Shown here in pieces: positions 1 to 8,341 of a DNA stretch of 64,000 nucleotides. Location: NCBI GenBank assembly GCA_029243545.1, contig JAQWRV010000011.1:62001-126000 (forward strand), given 5' to 3'. The DNA is from Rhodospirillaceae bacterium. Its GTDB lineage: Bacteria > Pseudomonadota > Alphaproteobacteria > Rhodospirillales > Rhodospirillaceae. The position numbers and the translations under genes were made by a program. Within the stretch, counting starts at the first letter, position 1, and each line of letters starts with the position of its first letter. The notes under the pieces are model-generated. The model was given only the letters and a program-made list of their open reading frames with translations, made no database searches and was not told where the DNA came from.

Positions 1-504
1 GATGTCGTGTTGTTTGATGACACGGTCCGCGCCAACATCCGTTTCGGAAACCCAACGGCGTCTGAAGCGGATGTTGAAGCTGCGGCTGACGCTGCGGGGG
101 CCTCCAGCTTTATTACCGCGCTTCCGATGGGGTTCGACACCGTGGTCGGTGAGCGAGGCGAGTCTTTGTCAGGCGGCCAACGGCAACGGATTGCTATTGC
201 CCGGGCGGTCCTTAAGGATGCGCCTATTCTGCTGTTGGACGAGGCTACAAGTGCGCTCGATTCTGAAACAGAGCACCAGATTCAGGGGGCCATGGACGCC
301 CTGCGGAAGGATAGAACAACGGTTGTGATTGCTCACCGCCTTGCTACGGTTCAGAACGCCGACCTTATTCACGTCATCGTTGATGGCAAGGTTGTTGAAA
401 GCGGAGCACATGGAGCGTTGATAGCGCAGGGCGGTACGTATGCGCGGCTCTATACTTTGCAATTCGCTGCGGCGGAAACCCGCCAAAGCGTTGCCGCAAA
501 CTAA
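1..504 (+). CDS. ABC exporter, C-terminal ATPase part (5' end outside window)
   Basis: Only the last ~167 residues are present; the reading frame is open to the left edge. They form the second half of an ABC nucleotide-binding domain of the kind fused to a six-helix exporter domain. Visible are the signature [14 protein letters not shown], Walker [13 protein letters not shown] with its catalytic Glu, and the H-switch VIAHRLATV. The Walker A lies upstream of the window. The short tail after the H-switch is typical of MsbA/HlyB-like half-transporters that work as homodimers in the inner membrane. The substrate (lipid, peptide or heavy metal) cannot be told. Its stop codon overlaps the stop codon of the convergent glycosyltransferase gene (shared ctaa). 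Confidence 0.9.
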   Translation, partial: DVVLFDDTVRANIRFGNPTASEADVEAAADAAGASSFITALPMGFDTVVGERGESLSGGQRQRIAIARAVLKDAPILLLDEATSALDSETEHQIQGAMDALRKDRTTVVIAHRLATVQNADLIHVIVDGKVVESGAHGALIAQGGTYARLYTLQFAAAETRQSVAAN

Positions 505-2600
505 CGGGATTCCATAATTAGTTTCTCGAAGATGTCTGAGATCTCATCAATGGCTGACATGTTGTTAAACAGGGTAGGGGCCGACTCTGATATTTTTGTT
601 CGCACCGAGGTCCGGAAAGCGGTGTCATGCACGAGGCGAGCCGCAGTTTTCACATAATCCTCGGCGCTATCCACAACACACTCCATTACGCCCATATGTT
701 TATAGAGGGCAAGAGTATGACGGCCGCGCATAAACGCACCTGGCCAATGAACGATAGGCGTTCCAGCCGCCAGGCTCTCCAAACTTGTTTTTCCTCCTGC
801 CCAGAACGGCACATCTAATAAAACGTCGGCCGATTTGAGGAAGGCCAGGAAATCTTTGCTGCGCACGCGCGGAATAAGTTTAACGCGTGTCATATTGTTC
901 TTAACTGCTTGTCTCAGCCGGTTCGTGAATACTTCATTTGAATGCGACCCTACCTCTAGAAAATAGAGGTGGGCAGTCTGGTCGTGTTCGAGCAAAGCCG
1001 CGATGACGGAATCAAACTCAGGGTGAATTTTGAACAAGCTTTGCGCGCATAAATAGGCGGGCGCCTCCGGGTCCAGGCCGAATTTCTGTTTATTGGCAAC
1101 GGCCAACGAGACGTCAGGCTTATCAACGCATAGTGACAAACCCTCAACGGGTATTAGTTGTTCACTGTAGTGATGGCGAGCATTGTCCGGCTCCATATCT
1201 GCAACCGAAAGAAAGGCGTCTATGTTTGGTATGCCGCTAGTGACCGGATGGCCCCAGCCCATCACTTGAACGGCGGCAGAACGGGCGAAGGCGAGAAAGT
1301 AAACCAGATCTTCCATGCCGATCTCGGGAAAATAAATTAGGTCTGCTTCTGCTTCAGCGACGAGTGCACGTGCGGCAGGTAAATTATCTGGTAGGTCCAC
1401 CACAGAATCGGCCAAGGCAGCAATTTCGGGCGCTACAGGGTCAGTGAGAGGAATGATCGGGCTGCGCAACAGTGTGACGTGAAATCTCTCGCGATCAAGG
1501 TGCGCAATCAACCCACGGCTTAAATATCCAACCGTATGACTACGTAGAAAACTAGAAAGAATAGCGACCTTATATCGACCCTGGTGCACCGACTTTTTAA
1601 TATGCGGCGCCACTGTTGCCAAATCAGGACATATATCTAAGTAAAACTGAGCAATTTGTTTCTGCAGATCACGATCATTTTTTCCTTGGTAGGCCAAATA
1701 AAAATTAGTGAAGCCGCCCGCTGTATAGGGGTCGCCAATAGTTTCGCGTGGTAGCGCCGTTAAAGCCTTCTGAATCCTCAACCGGTCTTCATTAATGGTG
1801 GCTTGGTCGCTAGCGATGACCGGTAACGCCAATGCGCGTTTGAGATTCAAGAGCGAGCGAAAAGAAGGGTCGATCTCCAACTCAAGCGCCTTGTCAAACA
1901 GGGCGCGCGCTTCGTCAATTCGCCCTGCTTTTTCCTCCGTCCTTGCCAAGTAATATGTTGCCTCCTGGTGCTCTGGCAGATGTTGCAACACGAAGCGAAA
2001 GGCATCCCTTGCGGCGTCAAGCCGTCGCAGCGAAAGGTGAGATTTTCCCAAAGCGAGATGCGCCCATGGATCGCTGGGATCAACGTCCACTGAATCCCTA
2101 GCGGCTTTAAGAGCGGCACGTGGCTGGCCCATAGCCAACCGTGCTTCTGCAATGAGCCGCAACGTGGGGCAATGCTTAGGCCGGGCCAAATCAGACTGCC
2201 TTAGCCATCTCTCTGCTTCTTCAGCCTCTCCATGGCGCAAGAGAAGGCGACCCAAATTCATTGCTGCTGCTGCGTGATTGGAGTCCAGCTCGCATACATT
2301 GCGAAAGGCTATAATCGCATTTTGTATCTTGCCCGTACGCCCGAATGCGGCACCTAGATTGTTCCATATTTCTGGAACACCAGGGTCAAATTTGACAGCA
2401 GTGATGAGCGCTTTAATAGCTTGAGGGTCTTTTTTCTGCTGATAAAAAACTGTACCAAGACCAAACAGTGCTGGTGCGGACTCAGGGTCTTGCCGGCAGG
2501 CCTGCTCAAAACACCTCTGTGCTGCGTGCAGGTCACCGGCCTCGGCAAAGCTATTTCCGCGGTCGAGCAAGACGTCTATGGGAGGCGTGTTGTCAGTCAT
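501..2600 (-). CDS. TPR protein with GT41 (SPINDLY/OGT-like) glycosyltransferase domain
   Basis: A 699-residue protein. Residues ~1-250 are tandem tetratricopeptide repeats (for example [20 protein letters not shown] and [20 protein letters not shown]). Residues ~340-690 match the GT41 catalytic region: [39 protein letters not shown], a KIHPEFD segment, and [20 protein letters not shown] followed by GTPIVHWPG, the usual nucleotide-sugar-binding end. The family (OGT, SPINDLY) puts GlcNAc, fucose or related sugars on Ser/Thr of proteins, with the TPR arm choosing the substrate; bacterial members are mostly uncharacterised. There is no signal peptide, so it should act in the cytoplasm. Downstream on the other strand lie a 2OG oxygenase and an FkbM methyltransferase, other modifying enzymes. 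Family call firm, acceptor unknown. Confidence 0.88.
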   Translation of the reverse strand: MTDNTPPIDVLLDRGNSFAEAGDLHAAQRCFEQACRQDPESAPALFGLGTVFYQQKKDPQAIKALITAVKFDPGVPEIWNNLGAAFGRTGKIQNAIIAFRNVCELDSNHAAAAMNLGRLLLRHGEAEEAERWLRQSDLARPKHCPTLRLIAEARLAMGQPRAALKAARDSVDVDPSDPWAHLALGKSHLSLRRLDAARDAFRFVLQHLPEHQEATYYLARTEEKAGRIDEARALFDKALELEIDPSFRSLLNLKRALALPVIASDQATINEDRLRIQKALTALPRETIGDPYTAGGFTNFYLAYQGKNDRDLQKQIAQFYLDICPDLATVAPHIKKSVHQGRYKVAILSSFLRSHTVGYLSRGLIAHLDRERFHVTLLRSPIIPLTDPVAPEIAALADSVVDLPDNLPAARALVAEAEADLIYFPEIGMEDLVYFLAFARSAAVQVMGWGHPVTSGIPNIDAFLSVADMEPDNARHHYSEQLIPVEGLSLCVDKPDVSLAVANKQKFGLDPEAPAYLCAQSLFKIHPEFDSVIAALLEHDQTAHLYFLEVGSHSNEVFTNRLRQAVKNNMTRVKLIPRVRSKDFLAFLKSADVLLDVPFWAGGKTSLESLAAGTPIVHWPGAFMRGRHTLALYKHMGVMECVVDSAEDYVKTAARLVHDTAFRTSVRTKISESAPTLFNNMSAIDEISDIFEKLIMESR

Positions 2601-2685
2601 GAAAGAGGGAGACAGAAGGTCCGATTTCTATGGGGCGTCCTTATACCATTGCCACAACCCGGTGCGAACTCTCTAGGCTATATAC

Positions 2686-2775
2686 ATGAATGAAGGTGCA
2701 GAACGCTTTGAAGACGCTTTATCGGCCTATGAGGCGGGCGCCTCGTTACGGCAGGCTCTATTGGATAAACACTGA
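2686..2775 (+). pseudogene. 29-codon TPR-like gene start, probable remnant
   Basis: An ATG-initiated frame of 29 codons reads MNEGAERFEDALSAYEAGAS and ends LRQALLDKH before TGA. The ERFEDALSAYEAG stretch has the spacing of a TPR helix A. No ribosome binding site of note precedes it. It sits directly before the relic of an oxygenase 3' end, so it may be the surviving start of a TPR protein gene whose body was deleted. It could equally be a chance frame. Confidence 0.3.
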
Positions 2776-2812
2776 TCGATGCTGATCCATCCTTTGGTGA
2801 CGCGCATAATCG

Positions 2813-2884
2813 GTGCCGGTTGAGAATTGCGATCGCCGGCTTTTGATCGTCAACGTGCACGCGCCAGAGGGCACTATCCCTTAG
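2813..2884 (+). pseudogene. 3'-terminal scrap of a 2OG-Fe(II) oxygenase gene
   Basis: Read in frame, these bases give VPVENCDRRLLIVNVHAPEG and then TIP and a stop. This corresponds to the end of the intact oxygenase next door (CDRRLLIVNVQMPSS) and even more closely to the end of the broken oxygenase gene beside tRNA-Gly. The Arg of RRLLIV is the 2-oxoglutarate-binding arginine of the family. Everything upstream of this scrap is gone, so no function remains. Confidence 0.8.
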
Positions 2885-2927
2885 TGCAATGATCCACGTG
2901 GAAAATGGAGCGGGCCAGGCGATTCGA
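2813..2927. repeat. Direct repeat copy A: oxygenase 3' end plus tRNA-Gly 3' fragment
   Basis: 115 bases matching positions 5638-5751 with 8 mismatches and one 1-base gap by eye, in the same orientation. The repeat covers the last codons of an oxygenase gene, the short spacer and the 3' part of tRNA-Gly (T arm and acceptor strand from about 2906). The tRNA scrap here has lost pairing and cannot make a tRNA. The two copies bracket the intact oxygenase, the FkbM gene and the broken oxygenase. Confidence 0.85.
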
Positions 2928-3209
2928 CCGCCTGGCGACAACGCTCGCATGGAGCGGCTTCTTGCGTTCTTATATATTTTTGCTCGTAACCCGCGTCGCA
3001 ATTGGCGGCTCCGTGATTAAGAACTGTAGAAACAGACTCAGGGTGACGGGCTATTAACAGTGAAGGTGGCGCCCACCAGAAATGCCTAGATAAAGGTTAA
3101 CTCGACAAGCGGAGTTTGGTTGCTCAATCCGCGTCAGCCTATCCATAATACAGACAATGTTATCGTGCGACTAACCGATAGTTCTGAAAACTAGTTAGTG
3201 AAAATAGAT

Positions 3210-3950
3210 ATGAACCCAGATTATTTGGAAAGTGCGAAAGAGCATGTCTCGAAACGAATAGGTTTGTCCCCAATCAATACAGACCCTTTTGATCATTGCG
3301 TCGTGGATGATGTGTTTCCGCAAGACATATTGAAGGCTCTCGATGATTACTGGCCATCAGACGATGTTCTAGAGTCATTAGGTAAAACTGGTCGCGCCAC
3401 CTCTGACGCATACAAAGAACGTCAAGTTATGCTGTTTGAAGAACGGTTTCTCGAAAAACTCGACCCTCAGCAACTAGAATTCTGGAAAGGGATGGCGAAC
3501 ATTGCCATGAGCAGGAAGGCTATCATGGCATGTATTCAAAAATTTCACAGTGTCATCCAACCAAGGCTAAATGAATTAGGGAGAGACGCAGAAATTCGTC
3601 CCTATTTATCTGTGGTCAGCGATCGGACAGGCTACTCAATCGGGCCTCATACTGACACGCAAGTGCGATTATTTAGTATGCTGTTCTATCTTTCTAAAGA
3701 TTCGAAATATCTAAGTTCCGGCACTAGTTTTTACACGCCGAAGGACCCTAACAAAGAAAGATTCCATAGGGCCCATTATCCTTTTAGTGACTTTAACCTT
3801 CACAGCTCGGTAGATTATAGACCAAATCGCCTCCTGGTTTTTCCTCGAAGCGACAACTCATTTCACGGCGTTGAGACCGTGTCGCTTGGTGGATGTGACC
3901 GCAGATTACTGATTGTTAATGTGCAGATGCCGTCGTCTAAAAAAGATTAG
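3210..3950 (+). CDS. 2OG-Fe(II) oxygenase-fold protein (prolyl-hydroxylase-like)
   Basis: A 246-residue protein, counted from the ATG; a GTG four codons upstream is the alternative start. The double-stranded beta-helix ligands are visible: GPHTD (His-x-Asp, ~residues 147/149), a distal His in SFHGVETV (~219), and the 2-oxoglutarate-binding Arg in DRRLLIVNV (~231). The family uses Fe(II), O2 and 2-oxoglutarate to hydroxylate proteins, sugars or small molecules. There is no signal peptide. A broken paralogue lies 1 kb downstream beyond the FkbM gene, and the 3' scrap of a third copy lies upstream. Base composition is more AT-rich than the flanking housekeeping genes, in keeping with accessory origin. 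The substrate is unknown; the neighbouring TPR-glycosyltransferase suggests a glycan or glycoprotein (inference). Confidence 0.75.
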   Translation: MNPDYLESAKEHVSKRIGLSPINTDPFDHCVVDDVFPQDILKALDDYWPSDDVLESLGKTGRATSDAYKERQVMLFEERFLEKLDPQQLEFWKGMANIAMSRKAIMACIQKFHSVIQPRLNELGRDAEIRPYLSVVSDRTGYSIGPHTDTQVRLFSMLFYLSKDSKYLSSGTSFYTPKDPNKERFHRAHYPFSDFNLHSSVDYRPNRLLVFPRSDNSFHGVETVSLGGCDRRLLIVNVQMPSSKKD

Positions 3951-4236
3951 ATACACCTACATGGCTGGAATTTTCAACCTTGAGACATCGCCTATTTCCC
4001 TCAATCCGCGCCATAAGATAGTTTGCCATACTGCAGGTCCTTTGAAGAATTGGCGTGTCTTATGTTTGCATAGCCGCGCCCAACCTGCGCGAGAATACCA
4101 TTTGAATAGTATGGGACGTATGCTCCCTTTTCGAGAAAGTAAAAAGCGATCTAGTGAGTATCTGGATCCGAAGACGTTGGTTTCATAACAACTGTGAATT
4201 TGAGTGTCGGCCTAAGCGAAAAAGGATGATGTTTTG
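3951..4236 (+). other. Gene-free spacer between oxygenase and FkbM genes
   Basis: 286 bases. A frame beginning MAGIFNLETSPISLNP runs 75 codons here. It has no recognisable domain, no clear ribosome binding site and unusual composition, and I do not call it a gene. No terminator hairpin was seen. Confidence 0.4.
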
Positions 4237-5007
4237 ATGGCCAAAAACCAGATGGTAGAAGACTATGAAAAAGGGTTTCCAGTCGCCCGGGTTGAATTCC
4301 AGAATTCAACAATCATGTACGGCGCCCCTAATCAAATTGCCTATTGGAGGGCTTCCACACTTCACACAAAGGAGCCAGAAACAGTAAAATGGGTTGCAAG
4401 TTTCAAAAAAGATGAAGTCTTTGTCGATGTCGGCGCCAACATTGGTCTGTACAGCATCTTGGCTGCGGTGCACGCGAGCGCACGCGTCTTTGCCTTTGAG
4501 CCGGAATCTGAAAACTACGCGCTGCTAAATCGCAACATTCGTCTCAACAACGTTTCAGACAAGGTCGTGGCGTGGTGCTGTGCCCTGACGGATCATCGTT
4601 GCGTGGACCGCTTATACATGACCAATGTGGAGGCTGCGCAGTCGGGTCACGAATTCGGCGCAGAAGTCGATCCCAGCTTAAGACCCACTAAAGCTGCCTT
4701 CGCCCAAGGAAGTCTAGGATACAGTCTTGATGAATTTGTCGCTCTTAAAGCGCTGCCCGCGCCTAATCATATCAAAATCGACGTCGACGGTATTGAACAT
4801 TCGGTGGTGAAAGGAGCTCAGGAAACGTTTGCCTGCCAAGAACTAAAATCAGTCTTGATCGAAATCAGCCCGCATATCGAAGAGCATGCACAGTTGATCG
4901 AGACGATGGCCACATTAGGTTTTGCCTTTGACCCAGACCAAGTTGAAAGAGCAACACGCACAGAAGGAAGCACAAAGGGCTTTGCCGAGTACATATTCCG
5001 ACGTTGA
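4237..5007 (+). CDS. FkbM-family SAM-dependent methyltransferase
   Basis: 256 residues from the ATG; a TTG one codon upstream is the alternative. Motif I is FVDVGANIGLYSI (~residues 65-77), followed by the acidic loop AFEPESENYALLNRN that binds the SAM ribose. The later HIKIDVDGIEHSVVKGA block is the hallmark of the FkbM group. Members O-methylate sugars and polyketides, and many sit in surface-glycan clusters. The stop codon lies just before the ATG of the decayed oxygenase, so the two were probably one transcript. Methylation of a glycan laid down by the nearby GT41 protein is a fair guess but not shown. Confidence 0.87.
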   Translation: MAKNQMVEDYEKGFPVARVEFQNSTIMYGAPNQIAYWRASTLHTKEPETVKWVASFKKDEVFVDVGANIGLYSILAAVHASARVFAFEPESENYALLNRNIRLNNVSDKVVAWCCALTDHRCVDRLYMTNVEAAQSGHEFGAEVDPSLRPTKAAFAQGSLGYSLDEFVALKALPAPNHIKIDVDGIEHSVVKGAQETFACQELKSVLIEISPHIEEHAQLIETMATLGFAFDPDQVERATRTEGSTKGFAEYIFRR

Positions 5008-5012
5008 GTCTT

Positions 5013-5708
5013 ATGTTGCGCATAAGATTAGTTGAAACGCCTGCACTACCAGACCCATTCGATCATTGCGTCATCAACGATGTTTTCCCCGTAGACTTTT
5101 TTAACGCCGCGCATCAAAACTGGCCCGGTGATGGTGTTGTGGTTTCTATAGAAGGTGTGGGACGGACTGACGCTTATAGTGAGCGGCATGTCATGTTGTA
5201 TGAAGACCGCTTCTTCGAGAAGTTGTCACCCTCTATGCAGAATTTCAGGATGTTTGTTTCTAAAGCCACAACAGGAGGCACCATCGTTCAGGCATGTCTT
5301 GGGAAATTCGAAAAAATTCTCAAACCCAGAATAAGCCACATTAAAGAAAAAATTAGCCTTAAGCTCGAATTGCTCGTGGTCAGTGACCGCACAGATTATG
5401 CGATCGGACCGCACACGGATTTGCCCTCAAGGTTCGTATCGCTTTTATTCTATCTCTCACCCGATCAAAATAACGCTCCTATGGTATGAGCTTGTATGTC
5501 CCCAAAAGAAAGCTGCGCTGAAAGAGCAGAATGGCCACCATCCGACTGAAAATTTTGACTGCCATAGTCGTATCGACTATGTGGCCAATCATGCGGTCAT
5601 TTTTCCCCGTACCGATATTTTTTACGGTGTAGAGCCCGTGCCGGTTGAGAATTCCGACGCCGGCTTTTGATCGTCAACGTACGCGCGCCAAAGGGCGCTA
5701 TCCCTTAG
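5013..5708 (+). pseudogene. Broken 2OG-Fe(II) oxygenase, paralogue of the upstream gene
   Basis: Reading from the ATG, the first ~155 residues follow the intact oxygenase closely (DPFDHCVINDVFP, SDRTDYAIGPHTD, SLLFYLSPD). The frame stops after NNAPMV. The homology then continues in a second frame (SYGMSLYVPK), a third (HSRIDYVANHAVIFPRTD), and after a one-base loss at the GAATTCCGA run in yet another (RRLLIVNVRAPKGAIP, stop). At least three frameshifts are needed, so this is decay and not one sequencing slip. The iron ligands HTD survive in the first fragment but the distal His is mutated (IFYGVEPV instead of SFHGVETV). No working enzyme is expected. Confidence 0.88.
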
Positions 5709-5751
5709 TGCAATGATCCAGGTGAAAAATGGAGCGGGCGAGGCGATTCGA
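5638..5751. repeat. Direct repeat copy B, running into tRNA-Gly
   Basis: Partner of the copy at 2813-2927. It covers the last codons of the broken oxygenase, the spacer and the 3' part of the intact tRNA-Gly. Here the tRNA part is functional, so this is the parental side. The separation of the two copies is about 2.8 kb. Confidence 0.85.
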
Positions 5752-5804
5752 ACGCCCGACCCCAACCTTGGCAAGGTTGTGCTCTACCCCTGAGCTACGC
5801 CCGC
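5730..5804 (-). tRNA. tRNA-Gly(GCC)
   Basis: On the minus strand the sequence begins GCGGGCGTAGCTCAG and ends GTTCGAATCGCC then TCGCCCGCTCCA, with CCA encoded. The 7-bp acceptor GCGGGCG/CGCCCGC, a 4-bp D stem, the anticodon loop TTGCCAA (anticodon GCC) and the T arm all fold. The length of 75 is normal. It reads all GGC/GGU codons. Its 3' end is duplicated as the scrap at 2906. Confidence 0.97.
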
Positions 5805-5980
5805 TCGGTCAACGGCCCATAGGGGTACAGTATGGCCGCCGCGAAAGGAGGCGGACTATACCCATCCCTTGAGGCTTTGCAAGGGCTTCACCCGCTGCGC
5901 TGAGGCCTCCCAGGCCCAACGTTCTCTGGCCCCATCCCTTGCCTTTCGGCCTATTAAGACGCATCTAAGGGGGAGTAGTC

Positions 5981-6016
5981 ATGTTCAACCGTCTAAAAAT
6001 GAGGCCCTCATGCTAG
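5981..6016 (+). other. Possible 11-codon leader frame overlapping the thioredoxin gene start
   Basis: ATG preceded by a strong AAGGGGGAG, reading MFNRLKMRPSC and stopping 5 bases after the ATG of the thioredoxin-fold gene. The big gene has its own GAGG at a short distance. The strong site thus drives a tiny frame whose stop overlaps the next start, a layout that would allow translational coupling. It may also be accidental. Confidence 0.3.
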
Positions 6017-6945
6017 TTGGAGACACAAACGCCCCGGCTCAAGCCACCGAGATGCAAGGCGCGCCTCCTGGTGAGGTCGTCATGGAAAGCGGCACGGAAA
6101 CCTTTAAGCAAGACGTCTTGGACGTTTCTCAAAGTGTCCCGGTCATTGTGGATTTCTGGGCCCCCTGGTGCGGGCCCTGCAAACAGCTCGGGCCGGCGCT
6201 GGAGAAACTGGTTAGCGCTTACGGCGGCAAGGTGCGTTTGGTCAAAATCAATATTGATGAAAACCAGCCCCTGGCGGCGCAATTTCAAGTTCAGTCCATT
6301 CCAGCGGTGTTCGCCTTCAAAGAGGGCCGCCCCGTCGACGGTTTCATGGGCGCGCTCCCCGAAAGTCAGCTCAAGGCGTTCATCGACAAACTCACCGGTG
6401 GTGAGGGCTCGCCCGTGGATGCGGCCCTTGAGCAAGCAGAGGCGCTGGCCGCGGACGGCAACCATGACGACGCGCTCACCCTGTATCAGCAGGTGCTCGG
6501 CCAAGACCGTGAAAACACCCGGGCCCTTGGTGGAGCGCTGCGTTGCTATATGGATATAGATGAAGATGACGCTGCCCGGCAGGTGATTGAAGAGCTGCCT
6601 CCGGAGCTTGCAGCAAAACCCGAAATTGCGGCTGTCGTTACAGCACTTGAACTCAAACAAGCCACAGCAGACTCAGGATCGGACGAGGACCTTACCGCGC
6701 TTGAACAAGCGGTTGCCGCAAATCCGAAAGATATGCAGGCCAGGTTCGATCTTGCCATGGCACGCTATGGCGCCTCCGACCGCGAAGGGGCCGTTGACGG
6801 CTTGCTTGAAATCGTCAAGTTAGATCGTAAATGGGACGACGATGGTGGACGCAGACAACTGGTTAAATTCTTTGAGGCCTTTGGGTCGACCGATCCCCTA
6901 ACCGTCGACGGCCGCCGCCGCCTCTCCTCATTGTTGTTCACCTGA
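6010..6945 (+). CDS. cnoX: Thioredoxin-TPR co-chaperone, CnoX/YbbN-like
   Basis: 311 residues from the ATG with GAGG 5 bases ahead; the frame is open further upstream but without a better start. Residues ~25-130 are a thioredoxin fold with the WCGPC active site (FWAPWCGPCKQ) and cis-Pro segment QSIPAVFAF. The C-terminal half holds TPR-like helices (DALTLYQQVLGQDRENTRAL, LEQAVAANPKDMQARFDLA). That fusion is typical of CnoX/YbbN, which holds oxidised or unfolded clients and hands them to GroEL or DnaK. Many homologues have an altered active site, whereas both cysteines are kept here. It heads a cluster with LON-domain, Trm112 and DUF971 genes, a common alphaproteobacterial order. Confidence 0.88.
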   Translation: MLVGDTNAPAQATEMQGAPPGEVVMESGTETFKQDVLDVSQSVPVIVDFWAPWCGPCKQLGPALEKLVSAYGGKVRLVKINIDENQPLAAQFQVQSIPAVFAFKEGRPVDGFMGALPESQLKAFIDKLTGGEGSPVDAALEQAEALAADGNHDDALTLYQQVLGQDRENTRALGGALRCYMDIDEDDAARQVIEELPPELAAKPEIAAVVTALELKQATADSGSDEDLTALEQAVAANPKDMQARFDLAMARYGASDREGAVDGLLEIVKLDRKWDDDGGRRQLVKFFEAFGSTDPLTVDGRRRLSSLLFT

Positions 6946-6966
6946 AAAAGGACCGCGCTCGCCGAA

Positions 6967-7704
6967 ATGTTTAGCCCGATCTTCACCCGTTACGAAGACC
7001 TGCCGAGGGAACTCCCGGTCTTTCCTCTCACTGGTGCGGTGCTTCTGCCAGGGGGCCGTTTACCGCTTAACATTTTTGAACCGCGCTACCTCAATCTGTC
7101 ACTGGATTGCCTGGCGACGGGGCGCATGTTCGGTATGATTCAGCCGGACTATGACGCCATGGGTGGCGAACCAGACGATGACGTTTACGAACAGGCCGAC
7201 AACGAGAACATTGCACCCATAGCTAGCGCTATCGATATCCGGGATGGCGAACCGAAACTCTACAAGACAGGATGCGTTGGCCGTATTGTCTATTTTGAAG
7301 AAACTGACGACGGACGCCTGTTACTGGCCTTGCGCGGACTTATCCGCTTTCATGTCCTTGAAGAACTTGAAGGCATAAAAGGGTATCGCAATGTTCGGGT
7401 CGACTACGCGCCGTTTGCCCGTGATATGGATCCGCCCGGTGAGATTGATCTGGACCGTGACGCTTTGCTTGGGGCCCTGCAGCCCTACGTGGATGCGCAA
7501 GGCATGCGCCTCAAAGTCGATATTATTAAAGGCTTGCCCGACCGCACGCTCATTTCATCTTTGTGCATGATCTGCCCATTCGATCCCCGTGAGAAACAAG
7601 CCCTGCTTGAATCAAAAACGGTCGAAGATCGCTCCGAGATGCTCCTTGCGCTTTTGCAGATGGGTGCGTTTGAAACAGGCATGCCCGAAGGGCCGCGCCA
7701 GTAA
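6967..7704 (+). CDS. LON substrate-binding-domain protein (stand-alone)
   Basis: 245 residues with the N-terminal Lon fold only: LPVFPLTGAVLLPGGRLPLN at the start, IFEPRYLNL, then KTGCVGRIVYFEETDDGRLL and LALRGLIRFHV. The AAA and protease domains are absent, as in the widespread LON peptidase substrate-binding family. The role is unproven; binding of exposed protein segments is assumed. It starts 21 bases after the thioredoxin gene, so co-transcription is likely. Confidence 0.9.
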   Translation: MFSPIFTRYEDLPRELPVFPLTGAVLLPGGRLPLNIFEPRYLNLSLDCLATGRMFGMIQPDYDAMGGEPDDDVYEQADNENIAPIASAIDIRDGEPKLYKTGCVGRIVYFEETDDGRLLLALRGLIRFHVLEELEGIKGYRNVRVDYAPFARDMDPPGEIDLDRDALLGALQPYVDAQGMRLKVDIIKGLPDRTLISSLCMICPFDPREKQALLESKTVEDRSEMLLALLQMGAFETGMPEGPRQ

Positions 7705-7767
7705 TGGACGATCTAAAGGGCGGCCCAGTGGACGACAATAGGGCATAAAAGATTACGGAGTAAGACA

Positions 7768-7953
7768 GTGACGGCTACGAATATCGATCCCAAACTTCTT
7801 CAAATTCTTGTTTGTCCCGTAACCAAGGGGCCGCTTGAATACGATAAAGAAAAACAAGAACTGATCAGCAAACAAGCGGGCCTGGTTTTTTCCGTGCGCG
7901 ATGGCATTCCCATCATGTTGCCGGACGAAGCCCGCAAGCTTGACGACGTTTAA
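7768..7953 (+). CDS. Trm112-like (UPF0434) small zinc-ribbon-type protein
   Basis: 61 residues from a GTG start. [17 protein letters not shown] and [16 protein letters not shown] are the two conserved blocks of the family, and full length is normal. As is usual in proteobacteria, only one of the zinc cysteine pairs is left. Eukaryotic Trm112 activates methyltransferases; in bacteria the partner is unknown. It lies between the LON and DUF971 genes on the same strand. Confidence 0.9.
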   Translation: MTATNIDPKLLQILVCPVTKGPLEYDKEKQELISKQAGLVFSVRDGIPIMLPDEARKLDDV

Positions 7954-7967
7954 GGGTCGACTTGGCC

Positions 7968-8336
7968 ATGAGCGAGACGGCAGCGCCGGCCTGGCCAACA
8001 GACATCCAATATAATCCAGAAGATAAAACACTCACCGTCGCATTTGATAGCGGCGAGACCTTTATGCTGCCGGCGGAGTATCTGCGGGTGGAAAGTCCGT
8101 CAGCGGAGGTGCAGGCCCATGGCGGCGAAAAAATCATAATCGGCGGGCGCAGCCATGTGGGCATCATGCAAATCGAGCCGGTGGGTAATTATGCCGTGCG
8201 TCTGATATTTGATGATCTCCACGACACCGGAATTTATTCCTGGGCGACGTTGCATGAACTCGGCCGTGAGCACGAAGAAAAATGGGCTGTGTATCTCTCT
8301 GCTCTCACTGAAAAAGGCCTCAGCCGCGATCCGTAA
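7968..8336 (+). CDS. DUF971 protein (gamma-butyrobetaine hydroxylase N-domain-like)
   Basis: 122 residues from the ATG two codons inside the longest frame. It has the DUF971 pattern: AFDSGETFMLPAEYLRVESP, then VGIMQIEPVGNYAVRLIFDD and GIYSWATLHELGREHEEKW. The domain is the N-terminal zinc-binding part of carnitine-pathway hydroxylases, but here stands alone; stand-alone copies are linked to Fe-S or metal-cofactor handling in some genomes. It is the last gene of the cluster and ends 5 bases before the convergent quinoprotein gene. Confidence 0.88.
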   Translation: MSETAAPAWPTDIQYNPEDKTLTVAFDSGETFMLPAEYLRVESPSAEVQAHGGEKIIIGGRSHVGIMQIEPVGNYAVRLIFDDLHDTGIYSWATLHELGREHEEKWAVYLSALTEKGLSRDP

Positions 8337-8341
8337 GTTTT

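Larger units (their letters stand above)
2601..3209. other. Long non-coding stretch with gene remnants
   Basis: About 600 bases without an intact gene. It holds, on the + strand, a 29-codon open frame, then the 3' end of a lost oxygenase gene, then a fragment of the 3' half of tRNA-Gly (separate entries). The remaining part, roughly from 2940 to the oxygenase start, is AT-richer and shows no frame or structure I can support. The mixture of an N-terminal scrap, a C-terminal scrap and a tRNA scrap suggests deletion within an older locus. Confidence 0.6.

Noticed and set aside
3913-4188. 91-codon frame after the oxygenase
   Set aside because: Overlaps the oxygenase end, has no homology I recognise and no start signal.
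2813-5751. A classical integrated element with attL/attR at tRNA-Gly
   Set aside because: No integrase, excisionase or phage gene lies between the repeats, and the repeat includes coding sequence well beyond a tRNA core.
6013-6660. Long antisense frame of 215 codons
   Set aside because: Mirror frame of the CnoX-like gene; no domain and no ribosome site.
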